Notes: generated by a model not told the origin, from the sequence alone. 64,000 nucleotides of DNA from Leptospira abararensis (GCF_016918735.1 NZ_JAFFPR010000050.1:314747-378746), one strand, 5' to 3'; shown: positions 1 through 9,459, counted from the stretch's first letter. Numbers and translations are program-made.

Positions 1-302
1 CTTTCTAGAATCACACCAAAAGCAACGATGGAAGAAAGTAGGAGGGGCCACATAGACCATCCACCAGTCACAAATAAACTTACGAGTCCGATTTCGGATT
101 TCTGTTCTGGTGCTTCTTCCGCAGGAGCTTCTGCTACAGGTGCGGGAGTTTCGGTCGGAGTTTCCGTTTGTGTGGCTTCAGTTGTTGGCGCCGCAGGTGC
201 TGTTTGTGCTTCGAGTTTTCCTGCAAGAGTAAAGATTGTGATGAGTGCGATCACAAAAGACAAAGTGACTTTCGCTTTTGTCTGGTTACATGAGAATTTC
301 AT
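1..302 (-). CDS. MotA/TolQ/ExbB proton-channel family protein, N-terminal part
   Basis: Only the first 100 codons are in the window; the gene runs off the left edge. The protein has a basic N-terminus, a hydrophobic signal segment ending near LEAQ, a linker of about 40 residues rich in Ala, Pro, Thr and Glu, then the start of a membrane helix with the GGWSMWPLLLSSIVAFGVILE-like opening typical of ExbB/TolQ proteins that carry a periplasmic N-terminal extension. Such proteins energise TonB- or Tol-type systems by proton flow. I chose ATG at 302 because a GGAG lies seven bases upstream; an in-frame ATG at 314 is possible. The rest of the channel (helices 2 and 3) is not visible, so the subfamily is open. 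Confidence 0.72.
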   Translation of the reverse strand, partial: MKFSCNQTKAKVTLSFVIALITIFTLAGKLEAQTAPAAPTTEATQTETPTETPAPVAEAPAEEAPEQKSEIGLVSLFVTGGWSMWPLLLSSIVAFGVILE

Positions 303-387
303 GAATGTCTCCATATCTAATTGATATGTTTCAAATCTAGATGATCCTTGTTACAAATAGATTACAGAAGGATGACAAAGAGGGAAT

Positions 388-1164
388 TTAGAATGAGGAA
401 AAGATCTCTTTTAGTTTGGGTATCCCTTCTAAAAATAGCGCTGGGCCCGGTTGTAATATAATGCTTGGGTCCATTTCATAGATTTGGTTTTGCTTTAAGG
501 CAGTTGTATTTTGCCATTCGGGATGGTTTCGCACCCAGTCCCAGTCCATAGCTTTCCCACACCAAGAACCGACGTAGATGTCTGGATTGGCAACTTTGAC
601 GTCTTCGGCCGTTATGATACGGTCTTTGGCCAGTTTTCTGTCTTTTAGATGGGAAAAACAATCTTCTCCACCCGCAAGTTCAATGGCTTCACTCACCCAC
701 TGGATTCCCGTGATGATGGGTTCGTCCCATTCTTGGAAAAAAACTTTGGGTTTGTGGGTTTGTTTTTCATTCTCGAGTTTCCATTCTGAAATACTCTTTT
801 GCCAACCTTCGATCAAGGATTTGGCTTTTTCCGCCTGACCGACAAGGTTTCCGAGCATTTGCATATTGGTAAGGATCTCTGGAATGGACCTTTGGTTGAA
901 GATAAGAACATTTAACCCGCGTTCAATGAGGTCTTTGGCAAGTTGGGATTGGATGTCGGAAAAACCAATCACGAGGTCTGGTTCGAGGGCTGTAATCTTT
1001 TTTAAGTTCCCACTGATAAAGGCAGATACTTTTGTTTTTTCTTCCTTCGCTTGCGGTGGTCTTTCGGTATAAACAGAAATTCCTACAATTCGTTTTTCTT
1101 CCCCTAAGAGATATAACATCTCTGTAGGTTCTTCGGTGAGGCAGATGATTCTTTCTGGGCCCAA
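388..1164 (-). CDS. BtuF/TroA-like periplasmic-binding-fold protein without signal peptide
   Basis: 258 residues with the fold pattern of ABC-type cobalamin/siderophore binding proteins (COG0614): an opening RIICLTEEPTEMLYLLG, then IVGISVYTERPP, LEPDLVIGFSD and a conserved tail LQPGPALFLEGI. The first residues run straight into the first beta strand, so no signal peptide or lipobox is seen and the protein should be cytoplasmic, unlike transport-coupled BtuF. The start is a TTG three bases after the ktrA stop, implying translational coupling. No btuC/btuD lies nearby. The cargo is unknown; cobalamin is the family default, not shown here. Confidence 0.7.
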   Translation of the reverse strand: MGPERIICLTEEPTEMLYLLGEEKRIVGISVYTERPPQAKEEKTKVSAFISGNLKKITALEPDLVIGFSDIQSQLAKDLIERGLNVLIFNQRSIPEILTNMQMLGNLVGQAEKAKSLIEGWQKSISEWKLENEKQTHKPKVFFQEWDEPIITGIQWVSEAIELAGGEDCFSHLKDRKLAKDRIITAEDVKVANPDIYVGSWCGKAMDWDWVRNHPEWQNTTALKQNQIYEMDPSIILQPGPALFLEGIPKLKEIFSSF

Positions 1165-1167
1165 AAT

Positions 1168-1863
1168 TTAAGTTTCCAAAAACTTTGTGAGGTCAGTTTG
1201 TGAACCGAATAGAACCACCACATCCTCCTCACGAAGTACAGTGTTTCCATGGGGGATTCCTAAAATTTTTTCCGCCTTAGAATCGGAGGCTCTTTTGGCT
1301 TCTTTGTTTGTGATGGGACGTTTGATGGTAATTACATTGATATTGTACTTGTGACGTAAATCAGCTTCTGCAATGGTTTTGTTGATGTATCGTTTAGGAA
1401 CTGTGACTTCCACCACACTATAATCATCGGAGAGTAAAAAACTAGAACGCATTCCTGAAAAGGATAAGGTTTCGGCCATACTCCTTGCGGCCCTTTCTTC
1501 TGGGTTAAAAAGATCTTTGATTCCCAGTAGTTCCAAAACCTTCATTTGTAATGGAGTTTGGTAACGAGCGTAAATATTTTTGACACCACATTTTTTTAAA
1601 CTATCGGCACAGATAATAGAGGTTTCAAAATCATCGGCAAGGGCAATCACAGCATAATCCACATCAGCAATTCCCTGAGAGCGTAATGCATGTTCATCGG
1701 TCGCATCCAGAGCCACTGCAATAGTCACAGAATCTTTTATGGAGTCGATGATCACCGGATCTTTATCAATGGCAATGACTTCGTGCCCATCTTCAAATAG
1801 ATATTGAACAAACAACTTTCCAAAACTTCCAATGCCGATGACTGCTATTTTTTTTCTTTGCAT
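1168..1863 (-). CDS. ktrA: Ktr/Trk potassium channel regulatory subunit (RCK domain)
   Basis: 231 residues, the usual KtrA length. The N-terminal RCK/TrkA-N Rossmann domain begins with GIGSFGKLFVQYL and has the acidic strand end AIDKD that binds the ribose of NAD(H) or ATP. A TrkA-C domain follows from about residue 140 (SVVEVTVP... VITIKR... EDVVVLFG). It forms the cytoplasmic gating ring on the KtrB membrane subunit encoded directly upstream, eight bases away. The pair mediates sodium- or nucleotide-gated potassium uptake. ATG start at 1863. I am sure of the family; KtrA rather than TrkA is inferred from the one-RCK length and pairing. Confidence 0.9.
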   Translation of the reverse strand: MQRKKIAVIGIGSFGKLFVQYLFEDGHEVIAIDKDPVIIDSIKDSVTIAVALDATDEHALRSQGIADVDYAVIALADDFETSIICADSLKKCGVKNIYARYQTPLQMKVLELLGIKDLFNPEERAARSMAETLSFSGMRSSFLLSDDYSVVEVTVPKRYINKTIAEADLRHKYNINVITIKRPITNKEAKRASDSKAEKILGIPHGNTVLREEDVVVLFGSQTDLTKFLET

Positions 1864-1871
1864 ACCAAACT

Positions 1872-3689
1872 TTAACCTACAACCACATATTCTTTCGGAT
1901 ATTCATACGAGACATGGGTTACTTTTTTCGAAAGCGCTACCAGTAGTGTCAAAATTCCTACCCGTCCCACAAACATAACAATACAGATGATGATTTTACC
2001 ATAATCACTTAAGTGAGGAGTGAGGCTTCGTGTCAAACCCACTGTTCCAAAAGCAGACACCACTTCAAAACACAAATCAATAAAGTTAGCATTTTCAGTG
2101 AGTAACAAACAAAAAATGGCGGTAAAAATTACAAACAAAGATAAAACAATGGTCGCACTGGCCCTTGCGATCGAGGAGTTAGCTATGGTTCGGTGGTCAA
2201 TTTCCATTCTCTCTTTTCCACGGATTTGGTTTGTGATATTGAGTAGTGAAATCGCAAAGGTAGTGGTTTTGATTCCTCCCCCCGTAGAAACAGGAGAGGC
2301 TCCCACCCACATTAGAAAAAAGGAAATGAAGGTGATGGGAAATCCCATTTGGTTTAATTCCAAAGTATTAAATCCAGCAGTTCTTGTGGTTACGGAATAA
2401 AACAGTGAATGAAATATTTGTTCTGATTTTGTGAGACCTTTTAAACTAGAATTTCCTTCTAATAAATAATAGGAAACCCATCCGAATAACAGAAGTGAGC
2501 CGGTCGTCCAAAATACTAATTTGGAAGTTACCGACCATCGGAATTTAAAATCAAAAGGATTAGATAACCTAGTTCGAATTTGGAATAAAACCGGAAACCC
2601 AAGTCCACCCAGAATGATGAGAAACATAATGACAGATAAAAAACCTTCAGAATGTTTGAAGGCTTCTGTGGCCAATCCATTGGGTAACAAACTAAAACCT
2701 GCATTACAAAATGCAGAAATGGAATGAAAGATAGAATAGTAAATTTTTTCGGACAAGGCAATAGGGAAGTGAGATGGAAAACTATAAAATAAAAAAACGG
2801 CTCCAATCGATTCTATCACCAAAGTTTGCAAAGTGATTTGTTTTAAAATTTCTTTGGCACGGCCCATAGTTTCTTCGGAAAGTAAGTCTTTAATCATCAT
2901 GGTATCACTCACGGAAACTTTGCCCGCAAGGAAGATGGAAAAAAAACTAGTTAAGGTCATAAGACCCAGTCCTCCCACTTGGATGAGAAGGAGAACTACC
3001 AGTTGGCCGGTTAGAGTGAACTGAGTTGAAAGGTCAACTGTGGAAAGCCCTGTCACACAAGTGGCGCTTATGGTTGTGAATATGAGATCAATGGATTTAA
3101 CTGCACCGTTTGTGGACTTTGGAAAATGTAAAAAACAGACTCCGAGTAAAATGATGAATGCAAAAGAAGAAACAAAAACAATCGAAGGATTTAATTTTTT
3201 AGAATCCTGAATTCGGGAAAGTCGAAAGAAATGAGCCAAATTGGAAAATAAAAATAGAATTTGATTCACTGATAAAAAGATAAGAGTGGTATCTTCTCCA
3301 GAAATATGATATGATTTTAGGATCGAAACTATATTCTTTTCATAAATAAATTCTAATCCTAACATCGATAAAATGATAAGCTCTATTTTATGAAGGGATA
3401 CGTAATCCCTCCATCGTTTGTTTGTGAAGACCAAGTGAATGGATTCGTATAAAATAAAAAATGTTACCAGTGATCGAATGGAGATAGTTACGTAAGGTTT
3501 CCATTCTTCTGGATAATAAAATCCAAAATCTAGAATCAAAATGGCTACTGATAAAAATCCAAATAGAATATAAAACGCCCTTCCTATCGAACGAAGGTGT
3601 TCCATATAGAAATTTCGAATTTCAAATCTTTGAACTTGTAGATAGAGGAAAAAATGTTGGAGAGAAACGAAGAATCGTTTGAACTTCAA
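1872..3689 (-). CDS. ktrB: TrkH/KtrB family potassium uptake membrane subunit
   Basis: 605 residues with the four pore repeats of the Trk/Ktr family; each P-loop carries its filter glycine: TCVTGLSTVD, FCNAGFSLLP, TRTAGFNTLE and FGTVGLTRSL. The N-terminal 150 residues add extra hydrophobic helices not found in minimal KtrB (about 450 residues). It forms the potassium pathway gated by the KtrA ring encoded next. The start given is TTG, overlapping the TGA of the preceding gene (TTGA), which suits coupling; an ATG at 3605 is an alternative, without a clear ribosome site. Confidence 0.9.
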   Translation of the reverse strand: MKFKRFFVSLQHFFLYLQVQRFEIRNFYMEHLRSIGRAFYILFGFLSVAILILDFGFYYPEEWKPYVTISIRSLVTFFILYESIHLVFTNKRWRDYVSLHKIELIILSMLGLEFIYEKNIVSILKSYHISGEDTTLIFLSVNQILFLFSNLAHFFRLSRIQDSKKLNPSIVFVSSFAFIILLGVCFLHFPKSTNGAVKSIDLIFTTISATCVTGLSTVDLSTQFTLTGQLVVLLLIQVGGLGLMTLTSFFSIFLAGKVSVSDTMMIKDLLSEETMGRAKEILKQITLQTLVIESIGAVFLFYSFPSHFPIALSEKIYYSIFHSISAFCNAGFSLLPNGLATEAFKHSEGFLSVIMFLIILGGLGFPVLFQIRTRLSNPFDFKFRWSVTSKLVFWTTGSLLLFGWVSYYLLEGNSSLKGLTKSEQIFHSLFYSVTTRTAGFNTLELNQMGFPITFISFFLMWVGASPVSTGGGIKTTTFAISLLNITNQIRGKERMEIDHRTIANSSIARASATIVLSLFVIFTAIFCLLLTENANFIDLCFEVVSAFGTVGLTRSLTPHLSDYGKIIICIVMFVGRVGILTLLVALSKKVTHVSYEYPKEYVVVG

Positions 3690-4378
3690 GGGTAAACTTC
3701 GGCTAATTGTTTTTTCTTTTCGCGGTGTTCTTCCAATCTTTGTCTATCCAGATAAACATTGGCTCCAGAAAGTCCAGTAGTTCCTGTGATCATAATTCCA
3801 CTGGCTAAGGCTGATTTTTGTAGGGCCGGTGCGAGAAGGGCAACTCCCCCGGCAGAAGCAATGATCGCAAACGGTAAAGTCAGAAAGAAAATAATATATG
3901 CTCTTCGAAATTTAGTTTCTTCGTAGACAGCATCTTCATCAAACTCTTCTTTTTGTTTTTTCTTTAACTCTTGTTTGGTTCTACTCTTTTGTAATTGGTT
4001 TTGGAGAGCTTGTTCGTTAATTTCGCCGGTCAGTGGATTGATAGGTAGATTTTGGGAACCTGTAAGATTATACGGATTGGCTGCGTTTTGACTGGAGTTG
4101 GTTGTGGATCTAGAATTGAGTAAGGACCCGGCACCAGGAATGGAATCAATCCCACTGTATTGTGTTTTTACATTTTTAGGCGTGGCAAGAACCGGAGTTT
4201 CAAACTTGGGCGGAAGAGTGACATCTTGCAAAACATTGGATTCTGGATCCGATTTAGGAAGGTTTCTTAAGTCGTAATTATTTGTGTCATAAAATCCCTC
4301 TTTTGTTTGCCCAAAAAGTGGCCCCATAGTTAAGGAGATCACAATCATTGGCACAAATATTTGGGAAAAAATCCGCAT
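3686..4378 (-). CDS. Hypothetical secreted/membrane protein upstream of ktrB
   Basis: 230 residues that I do not recognise. A signal peptide (MRIFSQIFVPMIVISLT, ending near LFGQ) is followed by about 120 residues of low-complexity Asn/Ser/Thr/Pro-rich sequence, a charged Lys/Glu stretch near residue 140, then a hydrophobic hairpin of two helices (YIIFFLTLPFAIIASAGGVALL and a Gly-rich second helix) and a basic tail. It overlaps the ktrB start by four bases, so it is co-translated with the potassium system, but nothing in it points to a potassium role. Confidence 0.7.
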   Translation of the reverse strand: MRIFSQIFVPMIVISLTMGPLFGQTKEGFYDTNNYDLRNLPKSDPESNVLQDVTLPPKFETPVLATPKNVKTQYSGIDSIPGAGSLLNSRSTTNSSQNAANPYNLTGSQNLPINPLTGEINEQALQNQLQKSRTKQELKKKQKEEFDEDAVYEETKFRRAYIIFFLTLPFAIIASAGGVALLAPALQKSALASGIMITGTTGLSGANVYLDRQRLEEHREKKKQLAEVYP

Positions 4379-4408
4379 ACATTCCAGTTTACCTAATCCG
4401 TGTCAGGG

Positions 4409-5719
4409 TCAATCCAATTCACGGCCGGAAAGTTTCGTAGAACGATAGGAAAATGACTTTTCCCGAATGGTTTCTAAATCTTTTTCGGAAACTCCTGCTG
4501 TATGGGCATGTCCATACTCTTCAGGCATAGTGGTTCCAAAAAGACCTGGATCATCGGAACCGATTGTGAGCTTCAAATCATTTTGCAGAAATCGTGTGAT
4601 GGGATGATCAATATGTGATTCTAACATCCCAATATACAAATTGGAAGAGGGGCAACATTCAATCACAACATCCGTTTTAGCTAGTCTAGACATAACATAG
4701 TTTTGGAATGTATGTAAGTATTGGGACTGTGTTTCATCAAAAGGAATTTTGAGAAGTTCGGAATCTGGTTTAGTTTTTAATTCCTTTCGTTTGAGTTCGA
4801 GTTCTTCTTTTGGATAGAACGAACCAAAACTTGTGATCTCCGTGTACGATTCCAATTCACATTCGATTTGGTCCTTGGCTTCAGAAACAAGTTCTGTTCT
4901 TTCATCCCCTAAAAAATAATCCGAATCAATTCCGAGGGCCAACGCATGACCGAGTCTGTGAGCGCCATTTACAGCAGATTCCAAAACCCAACGTACGGCA
5001 GAGAATGGGGTTTTGTCTCGAAAACTTTCTCCTACATGATAAAGAATCGATAAGGCTGTGTTAGGTTCTGCTTGGTTGTCTTTGTTTACTGATTGGAAAA
5101 AAGTTTTTTTATCTTTAGGTGGATGGCCTTCTTCAATATGACAGAAGTCAATTCCCACAAGACCGTTACGAATCACAGATTCTTTTTCCATCCAATTTTT
5201 CATCCAATCATAATGCCTTTCAAAGTTTAAATCTCGGTGTAAAGACATGACAAGTTTTGCCTGGATGGGTTTCCCTTCTTTTTTGGCGGACTCTTCCCCT
5301 TGGGTCAGTCCTTCCAAACAAGCCATAAGTTTTGAATAAAAAATTTCTTTTGGTTCTTCTTTACCAAACATCAAACGATATTCGGCATAACTAATATCAT
5401 CCAAACTATTCGAAAGAACTACATCATGAGTGACTTCGGTAATTTCTCTTTCATCAAACTTTACTAAGGCGATAATAAGATTGAACTTTGCTTGGAAATG
5501 TAAAAAGGGAGCCTTTTCTCGAAAGTGATAGAGTTTAGAAAACTTTTGAATGTCATCATAATCCTCAAAAAAAGTCGAAGGTCGGATTTTTACTCCGTAT
5601 GCTTTTTCATAGGAATCTAAATACAAATGCCAACGAGGTTCTGGGTTATTTTTGCCAATTCGAAACAAAGTTTCAGGGGGTAAACATCCATAAAGGTGGT
5701 TGTGTAGATCGCAATACAT
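4409..5719 (-). CDS. Adenosine deaminase family amidohydrolase
   Basis: 436 residues with all landmarks of the adenosine/AMP deaminase superfamily: metal-binding HNH at residues 6-8, HVGES (family HAGE, catalytic Glu), RLGHAL (catalytic His), CPSSN, and the metal/catalytic Asp pair GSDDPGLFG. The reaction would be hydrolytic deamination of a purine nucleoside or related base. It is about 90 residues longer than typical adenosine deaminase, with insertions around residues 85-130 and 280-320, so substrate is uncertain (adenosine, or an adenine or MTA-like compound). It heads the minus-strand run, 30 bases before the next gene, and is divergent from the MATE gene. Confidence 0.82.
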   Translation of the reverse strand: MYCDLHNHLYGCLPPETLFRIGKNNPEPRWHLYLDSYEKAYGVKIRPSTFFEDYDDIQKFSKLYHFREKAPFLHFQAKFNLIIALVKFDEREITEVTHDVVLSNSLDDISYAEYRLMFGKEEPKEIFYSKLMACLEGLTQGEESAKKEGKPIQAKLVMSLHRDLNFERHYDWMKNWMEKESVIRNGLVGIDFCHIEEGHPPKDKKTFFQSVNKDNQAEPNTALSILYHVGESFRDKTPFSAVRWVLESAVNGAHRLGHALALGIDSDYFLGDERTELVSEAKDQIECELESYTEITSFGSFYPKEELELKRKELKTKPDSELLKIPFDETQSQYLHTFQNYVMSRLAKTDVVIECCPSSNLYIGMLESHIDHPITRFLQNDLKLTIGSDDPGLFGTTMPEEYGHAHTAGVSEKDLETIREKSFSYRSTKLSGRELD

Positions 5720-5736
5720 ATAAGAATGACAAAACT

Positions 5737-7092
5737 ATGCTTCACAAAATTAGACGCATCTTGAAGCCAACTCGATTGAATCAGAAAATTCTTGGATTAG
5801 CAATCCCTGTTTTTTTTGGAATGATTAGTTACACAGCCATCATGGTAGCCGATACCGCTATGGTCGGTAAATTGGGAGAGGTTCCCCTCGCCGCCGTTGG
5901 ATTTGGAGGAATGGTTTATTTCTCTATTTTCGCTTTCCTTATGGGCGGATCTATGGCGGTGCAAATCATCGTAGCACGTCGATTTGGCGAAAAAAATGAC
6001 AGAGGGGTAGGAATCACCCTAATCAATTCAGTTTATTTGTCCTTAGTTTTAGGATCTTTGTTATCCTATTTTGGATTTCTCTATGCTCCAGAATTTATGG
6101 GTTGGATTGGAGATGATCCACAAGTGATTGAAGTGGCTGGTGTGTATTTATCCTATCGGTTTTTAGGAACTGTGTTGTTCTTTGTCGGGTTCGCCTTACG
6201 TGGATTTTTTGATGGGATTGGGATCGTACAAGTTGGTATGATTTCTTCCATTTTAGCGGCTGTGACTAATATCTTTTTTAATTGGTTACTGATTTTTGGA
6301 AACTGGGGATTCCCTGCTTGGGGAGTCAAAGGGGCAGCTATTGCTTCTAGTTTGTCATCTATTCCTGCACTTCTCATCGTATTGTTCTATTTTTTCCGCA
6401 AAGACGTAATCAAATTTTTTAAGTATGAAATCTTTGCACCGAGTTTTGCAATCCTTAAAGAACTTTGTATGGTTGGGTTTGCACCAGCTTTAGAAGGAAC
6501 GCTTGTGAACTTTGCATTTTCAGGATTTTATAAAATTGCGGGAATGATTAGCACAACTACCCTTGCATCGGCAAGCGTTGTATTAACATGTCTTAGTTTA
6601 TCATTTATGCCTGGCTTTTCTTTTGGAATTGCGGCCACTACCATTCTTGGCCAATCCATGGGACAGGGTAAAATACGTTTAGCTTATGAAGGAACCATGC
6701 GTTCGGCAACTTTTTCGGCCATCGTTATGGGAAGTATGGGACTTTTCTTTATCATTGCCGGTCCTTGGCTCATTGGATTATTTACAGATGTTCCTGCTGT
6801 CGTGAAGGAAGCTTATCCTGCACTTTGTATTGTGGCCCTCATCCAAGTAGGCGATGCCTATCATATGGTGATTGGATCTGCACTTCGTAGTGCTGGGATG
6901 ATGTACTATGTGATGTTTGTTTATCTGATTGTATCCTTCCTCGTCATGTTGCCACTAGCTTATTTATTCGGGATAGTCCTAGCATGGGGAACGATTGGTA
7001 TCTGGTCTGCATTTTTTATTTGGATTTTACTCATGGCAGTGCTTTTTGTCGGAAAATTTCGTAGGAAGGAGTGGGTAAGTATACGAATTTAA
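5737..7092 (+). CDS. MATE family efflux transporter
   Basis: About 451 residues and twelve predicted membrane helices in two MatE halves; the first half opens with the helix-1 motif VFFGMISYTAIMVADTAMVG typical of NorM/DinF-like proteins, and the second half repeats it with ATTILGQSMGQGK. These proteins expel cationic drugs or metabolites in exchange for sodium or protons. I placed the start at ATG 5737 (MLHKIRR); the open frame extends further upstream, but that part lies antisense within the deaminase gene and is not MATE-like. It is followed 15 bases later by the patatin gene. Confidence 0.9.
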   Translation: MLHKIRRILKPTRLNQKILGLAIPVFFGMISYTAIMVADTAMVGKLGEVPLAAVGFGGMVYFSIFAFLMGGSMAVQIIVARRFGEKNDRGVGITLINSVYLSLVLGSLLSYFGFLYAPEFMGWIGDDPQVIEVAGVYLSYRFLGTVLFFVGFALRGFFDGIGIVQVGMISSILAAVTNIFFNWLLIFGNWGFPAWGVKGAAIASSLSSIPALLIVLFYFFRKDVIKFFKYEIFAPSFAILKELCMVGFAPALEGTLVNFAFSGFYKIAGMISTTTLASASVVLTCLSLSFMPGFSFGIAATTILGQSMGQGKIRLAYEGTMRSATFSAIVMGSMGLFFIIAGPWLIGLFTDVPAVVKEAYPALCIVALIQVGDAYHMVIGSALRSAGMMYYVMFVYLIVSFLVMLPLAYLFGIVLAWGTIGIWSAFFIWILLMAVLFVGKFRRKEWVSIRI

Positions 7093-7107
7093 TAGAGTGA
7101 GGGGAAA

Positions 7108-8865
7108 ATGAAACGAACTGAATTAGAACGGCAGGCCATACAGAATTTTTTAAAGTCTGTGGATTTGTTCAAAAAACTTCCTCCTTCTGTTTTGTTACGA
7201 CTTTCGAATAACGTCCAAGAAAAATTAATCCGAAGCCACGAAGCTCTCTACTACAAAGGAGAGTCTTCGGAGTCCATCTACATTGTTCGGTATGGCGAAA
7301 TTCTACTTGAAAATGTTGCCGGCCAAAGCCATGTTTATGTTGGTTCCGGCCAAGTGTTAGCCGAGAACTCTCTTATCTCTAGTTCCAATCATTCCACTTC
7401 TGCCATTGCAGTCATCGATTCTCTCGTTTATGTTTTGAATGGAAAACTTTTTTTACAATTGGCCTCACAAGAAAAGGTCTTTGCCCAAAATATCATTCAA
7501 ATGATGGGATCTCGGATGCGCGAGAACTTAGACAGATCCAATCACAATCAGAAAGATCATTCTATCGGCTTACGAAGATTATGTGTCCATGTTCCCTTGG
7601 AACCCGAATATCATTTTGGTGAAAAAGTAAAATCTTTCTTAGAGGAATATGGTGAGGTCACCAAAAAACTTTCTACTGCTATTCCGATCTCCACTTTTAA
7701 GGGGATGGATCCCACCCAAATTTCAGAATATCTTACAAATCTTAGAAACAAAACTCCCTTACTTCATATCTACTTTGATGAATCCACTTCTAGAATGGAT
7801 TTACATTATCTTGTAGTTCAATCAGACTTTATTGTTTTTTGGGAAGATGAACCAGAAAAGTTTTATAAAGAAAAAGAAGAGATCATTCATTTTTGGAAAA
7901 GTCGAATTCGAAACTTTGAGGGTCGTGCCATCCGTATGATGGAAAGTGGTGTTCGTAAAAGTTATCTTCCCCAGGACCAATCGCTGAAAACGTTTTACCA
8001 AAAAGACACTCTCGCAAGATATTTAGTAGCAAAAACTCGAGGTTTGGCGTTAGGTGGCGGTGGAGCTAGGGCTCTTGCTCACGTCGGATTACTCAAAGTT
8101 TTGCATCGGGAAGGAATTCACTTTGATTTTGTATCTGGTGCTTCGATGGGTGCAGTGATTGCCGCACTATATGCAAGAAAAAACACTCCAGAAGAAATTG
8201 AAGAAATGGTGAAAAATTTTTTTGGTGGATTGGAAAGTGCCTTTGATCCCACACTTCCGATTGTTGCTTTTTTTAAAGGCAAACGCATGAAACGGATGTT
8301 AAAGAAAGGATTTGGTGACCAAAGGATCGAAGAACTCCCTCTTCCTTTTGCCACATCCGCTGTGGATTTACAAACGGGGAAAGAACATATTTTTGACCAA
8401 GGCCCGATTACGGAAGCCCTTACCTGTGCGATGAGTTTGCCGGGTGCCTTTCCTCCTTATCGTTTGGGTGAAAAGTTACTTGTGGATGGGGGGATGATCA
8501 ACAATGTTCCTGAAAATCTCATTCGCACCAAAGGTGCAGATGTTGTTATGGGAATCAATGTATCTCCTTTGCAAGAAATTGTTCCAGTCAAACTCTTTGA
8601 AGATCGTAATACCACAGAGAAAGGTTTCTTTCGGTATATCTGGGACACTCTTAAGTACCCACCTATTTTACAAATTATGACAAGAACCATTACTTTGGAA
8701 GGAAGAGAAATCACCCGTCTCAAACGACCTAAAATGGATTTGTTTGTGCACTTCCATTTAGAAGAATTTCAGTTATTTGATTTTGCCCGTTACCAAGAAA
8801 TTATTGATAAGGGTGAAAAGGAAGCCGAAGCCAATTTAGCAGAAATCAAACAATTGTTTTCTTAA
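7108..8865 (+). CDS. Patatin-like phospholipase with N-terminal cyclic-nucleotide-binding domain
   Basis: 585 residues in the order of neuropathy-target-esterase-like proteins. Residues about 15-130 form a cNMP-binding beta roll (IYIVRYGEILLE, SGQVLAENSL); a middle region of about 150 residues resembles the Rossmann-like part of bacterial RssA/NTE proteins; the patatin domain has the oxyanion motif GGGGARALAH at about 315, nucleophile GASMG at about 343 and the Asp of DGG at about 459. The Ser-Asp dyad is complete, so a lysophospholipase or lipid acyl hydrolase is expected. No signal peptide. GAGGGGAA lies just before ATG 7108. Confidence 0.92.
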   Translation: MKRTELERQAIQNFLKSVDLFKKLPPSVLLRLSNNVQEKLIRSHEALYYKGESSESIYIVRYGEILLENVAGQSHVYVGSGQVLAENSLISSSNHSTSAIAVIDSLVYVLNGKLFLQLASQEKVFAQNIIQMMGSRMRENLDRSNHNQKDHSIGLRRLCVHVPLEPEYHFGEKVKSFLEEYGEVTKKLSTAIPISTFKGMDPTQISEYLTNLRNKTPLLHIYFDESTSRMDLHYLVVQSDFIVFWEDEPEKFYKEKEEIIHFWKSRIRNFEGRAIRMMESGVRKSYLPQDQSLKTFYQKDTLARYLVAKTRGLALGGGGARALAHVGLLKVLHREGIHFDFVSGASMGAVIAALYARKNTPEEIEEMVKNFFGGLESAFDPTLPIVAFFKGKRMKRMLKKGFGDQRIEELPLPFATSAVDLQTGKEHIFDQGPITEALTCAMSLPGAFPPYRLGEKLLVDGGMINNVPENLIRTKGADVVMGINVSPLQEIVPVKLFEDRNTTEKGFFRYIWDTLKYPPILQIMTRTITLEGREITRLKRPKMDLFVHFHLEEFQLFDFARYQEIIDKGEKEAEANLAEIKQLFS

Positions 8866-8894
8866 TGGAAATTGTTTCTATCTTGAAATTGTCG

Positions 8895-8959
8895 AAATAG
8901 GCTAACCCTTGAGTCCCAGAACGAAGTAGTTAGGCGCTGTAATGAGTAGTTGCCTATTT
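8895..8959. repeat. Inverted repeat with GC-rich insert at accessory-module edge
   Basis: AAATAGGC at 8895-8902 is repeated inverted as GCCTATTT at 8952-8959, reaching over the last codons of the DUF4411 gene. The enclosed stretch (AGTCCCAGAACGAAGTAGT at 8912-8930) closely matches an intergenic block at 62733-62752, suggesting a dispersed repeat. It sits between two converging genes and could also act as a terminator. Confidence 0.45.
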
Positions 8960-9454
8960 TAAAGAACTTTTCCAGTTAGTTTTGAATTGTAATACTTTGA
9001 AAAATTGAAATGAATGCACACATTGGATATTCAAGGATTCGCAAGCATCGGGTAATTTACGGTTTACTCCTTTCTTGGAAGGTTTTGATATTTCCGTTGT
9101 AACGATAGTTCTGCTGTTTGCATCTTCGATTGCATATGACAATAGAAATGGATCACGGCCTAATTTTTCAACGTCTATGTCGTTTGGGTTTGTGCTATAG
9201 GCAATTTCGACGCATTGACTTACTTTCTCTGGTTCTGCCGATTCATCCAATGTTAGTATTTTTTTATTTTTTTTGCACCACTTTGCAAGCAGATCATTTC
9301 CATTGATTAATTCTTCTAAAATTTCTATTGGTATTTTTACTTTATCGTTTTCTGCGTTATATAGAATCCAGTCCCAAAATTCAGGGATATCTTCAATTGG
9401 ATAGTAGTCCCTGTTTGCATCAATTAGGACATTTGCATCTAACAAAAATAACAA
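8954..9454 (-). CDS. DUF4411 family PIN-like protein
   Basis: 166 residues with the PIN-fold pattern of DUF4411: LLDANVLIDA at the N-terminus (first acidic residue), a Glu in IPIEILEEL, an Asp in GRDPFLLSYAIED, and a late acidic cluster KLPDACESL. PIN proteins are Mg-dependent ribonucleases, often toxins. The start is TTG, five bases after the stop of the HTH-ImmA gene, so the two are one transcription unit. The region is visibly more AT-rich than its neighbours. Function as a toxin is inferred from family and pairing only. Confidence 0.78.
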   Translation of the reverse strand: MLFLLDANVLIDANRDYYPIEDIPEFWDWILYNAENDKVKIPIEILEELINGNDLLAKWCKKNKKILTLDESAEPEKVSQCVEIAYSTNPNDIDVEKLGRDPFLLSYAIEDANSRTIVTTEISKPSKKGVNRKLPDACESLNIQCVHSFQFFKVLQFKTNWKSSLK

Positions 9455-9459
9455 CTTTT

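Noticed and set aside
5599..5736. Upstream extension of the MATE reading frame
   Set aside because: Antisense to the deaminase gene; MATE helix 1 begins only after ATG 5737.
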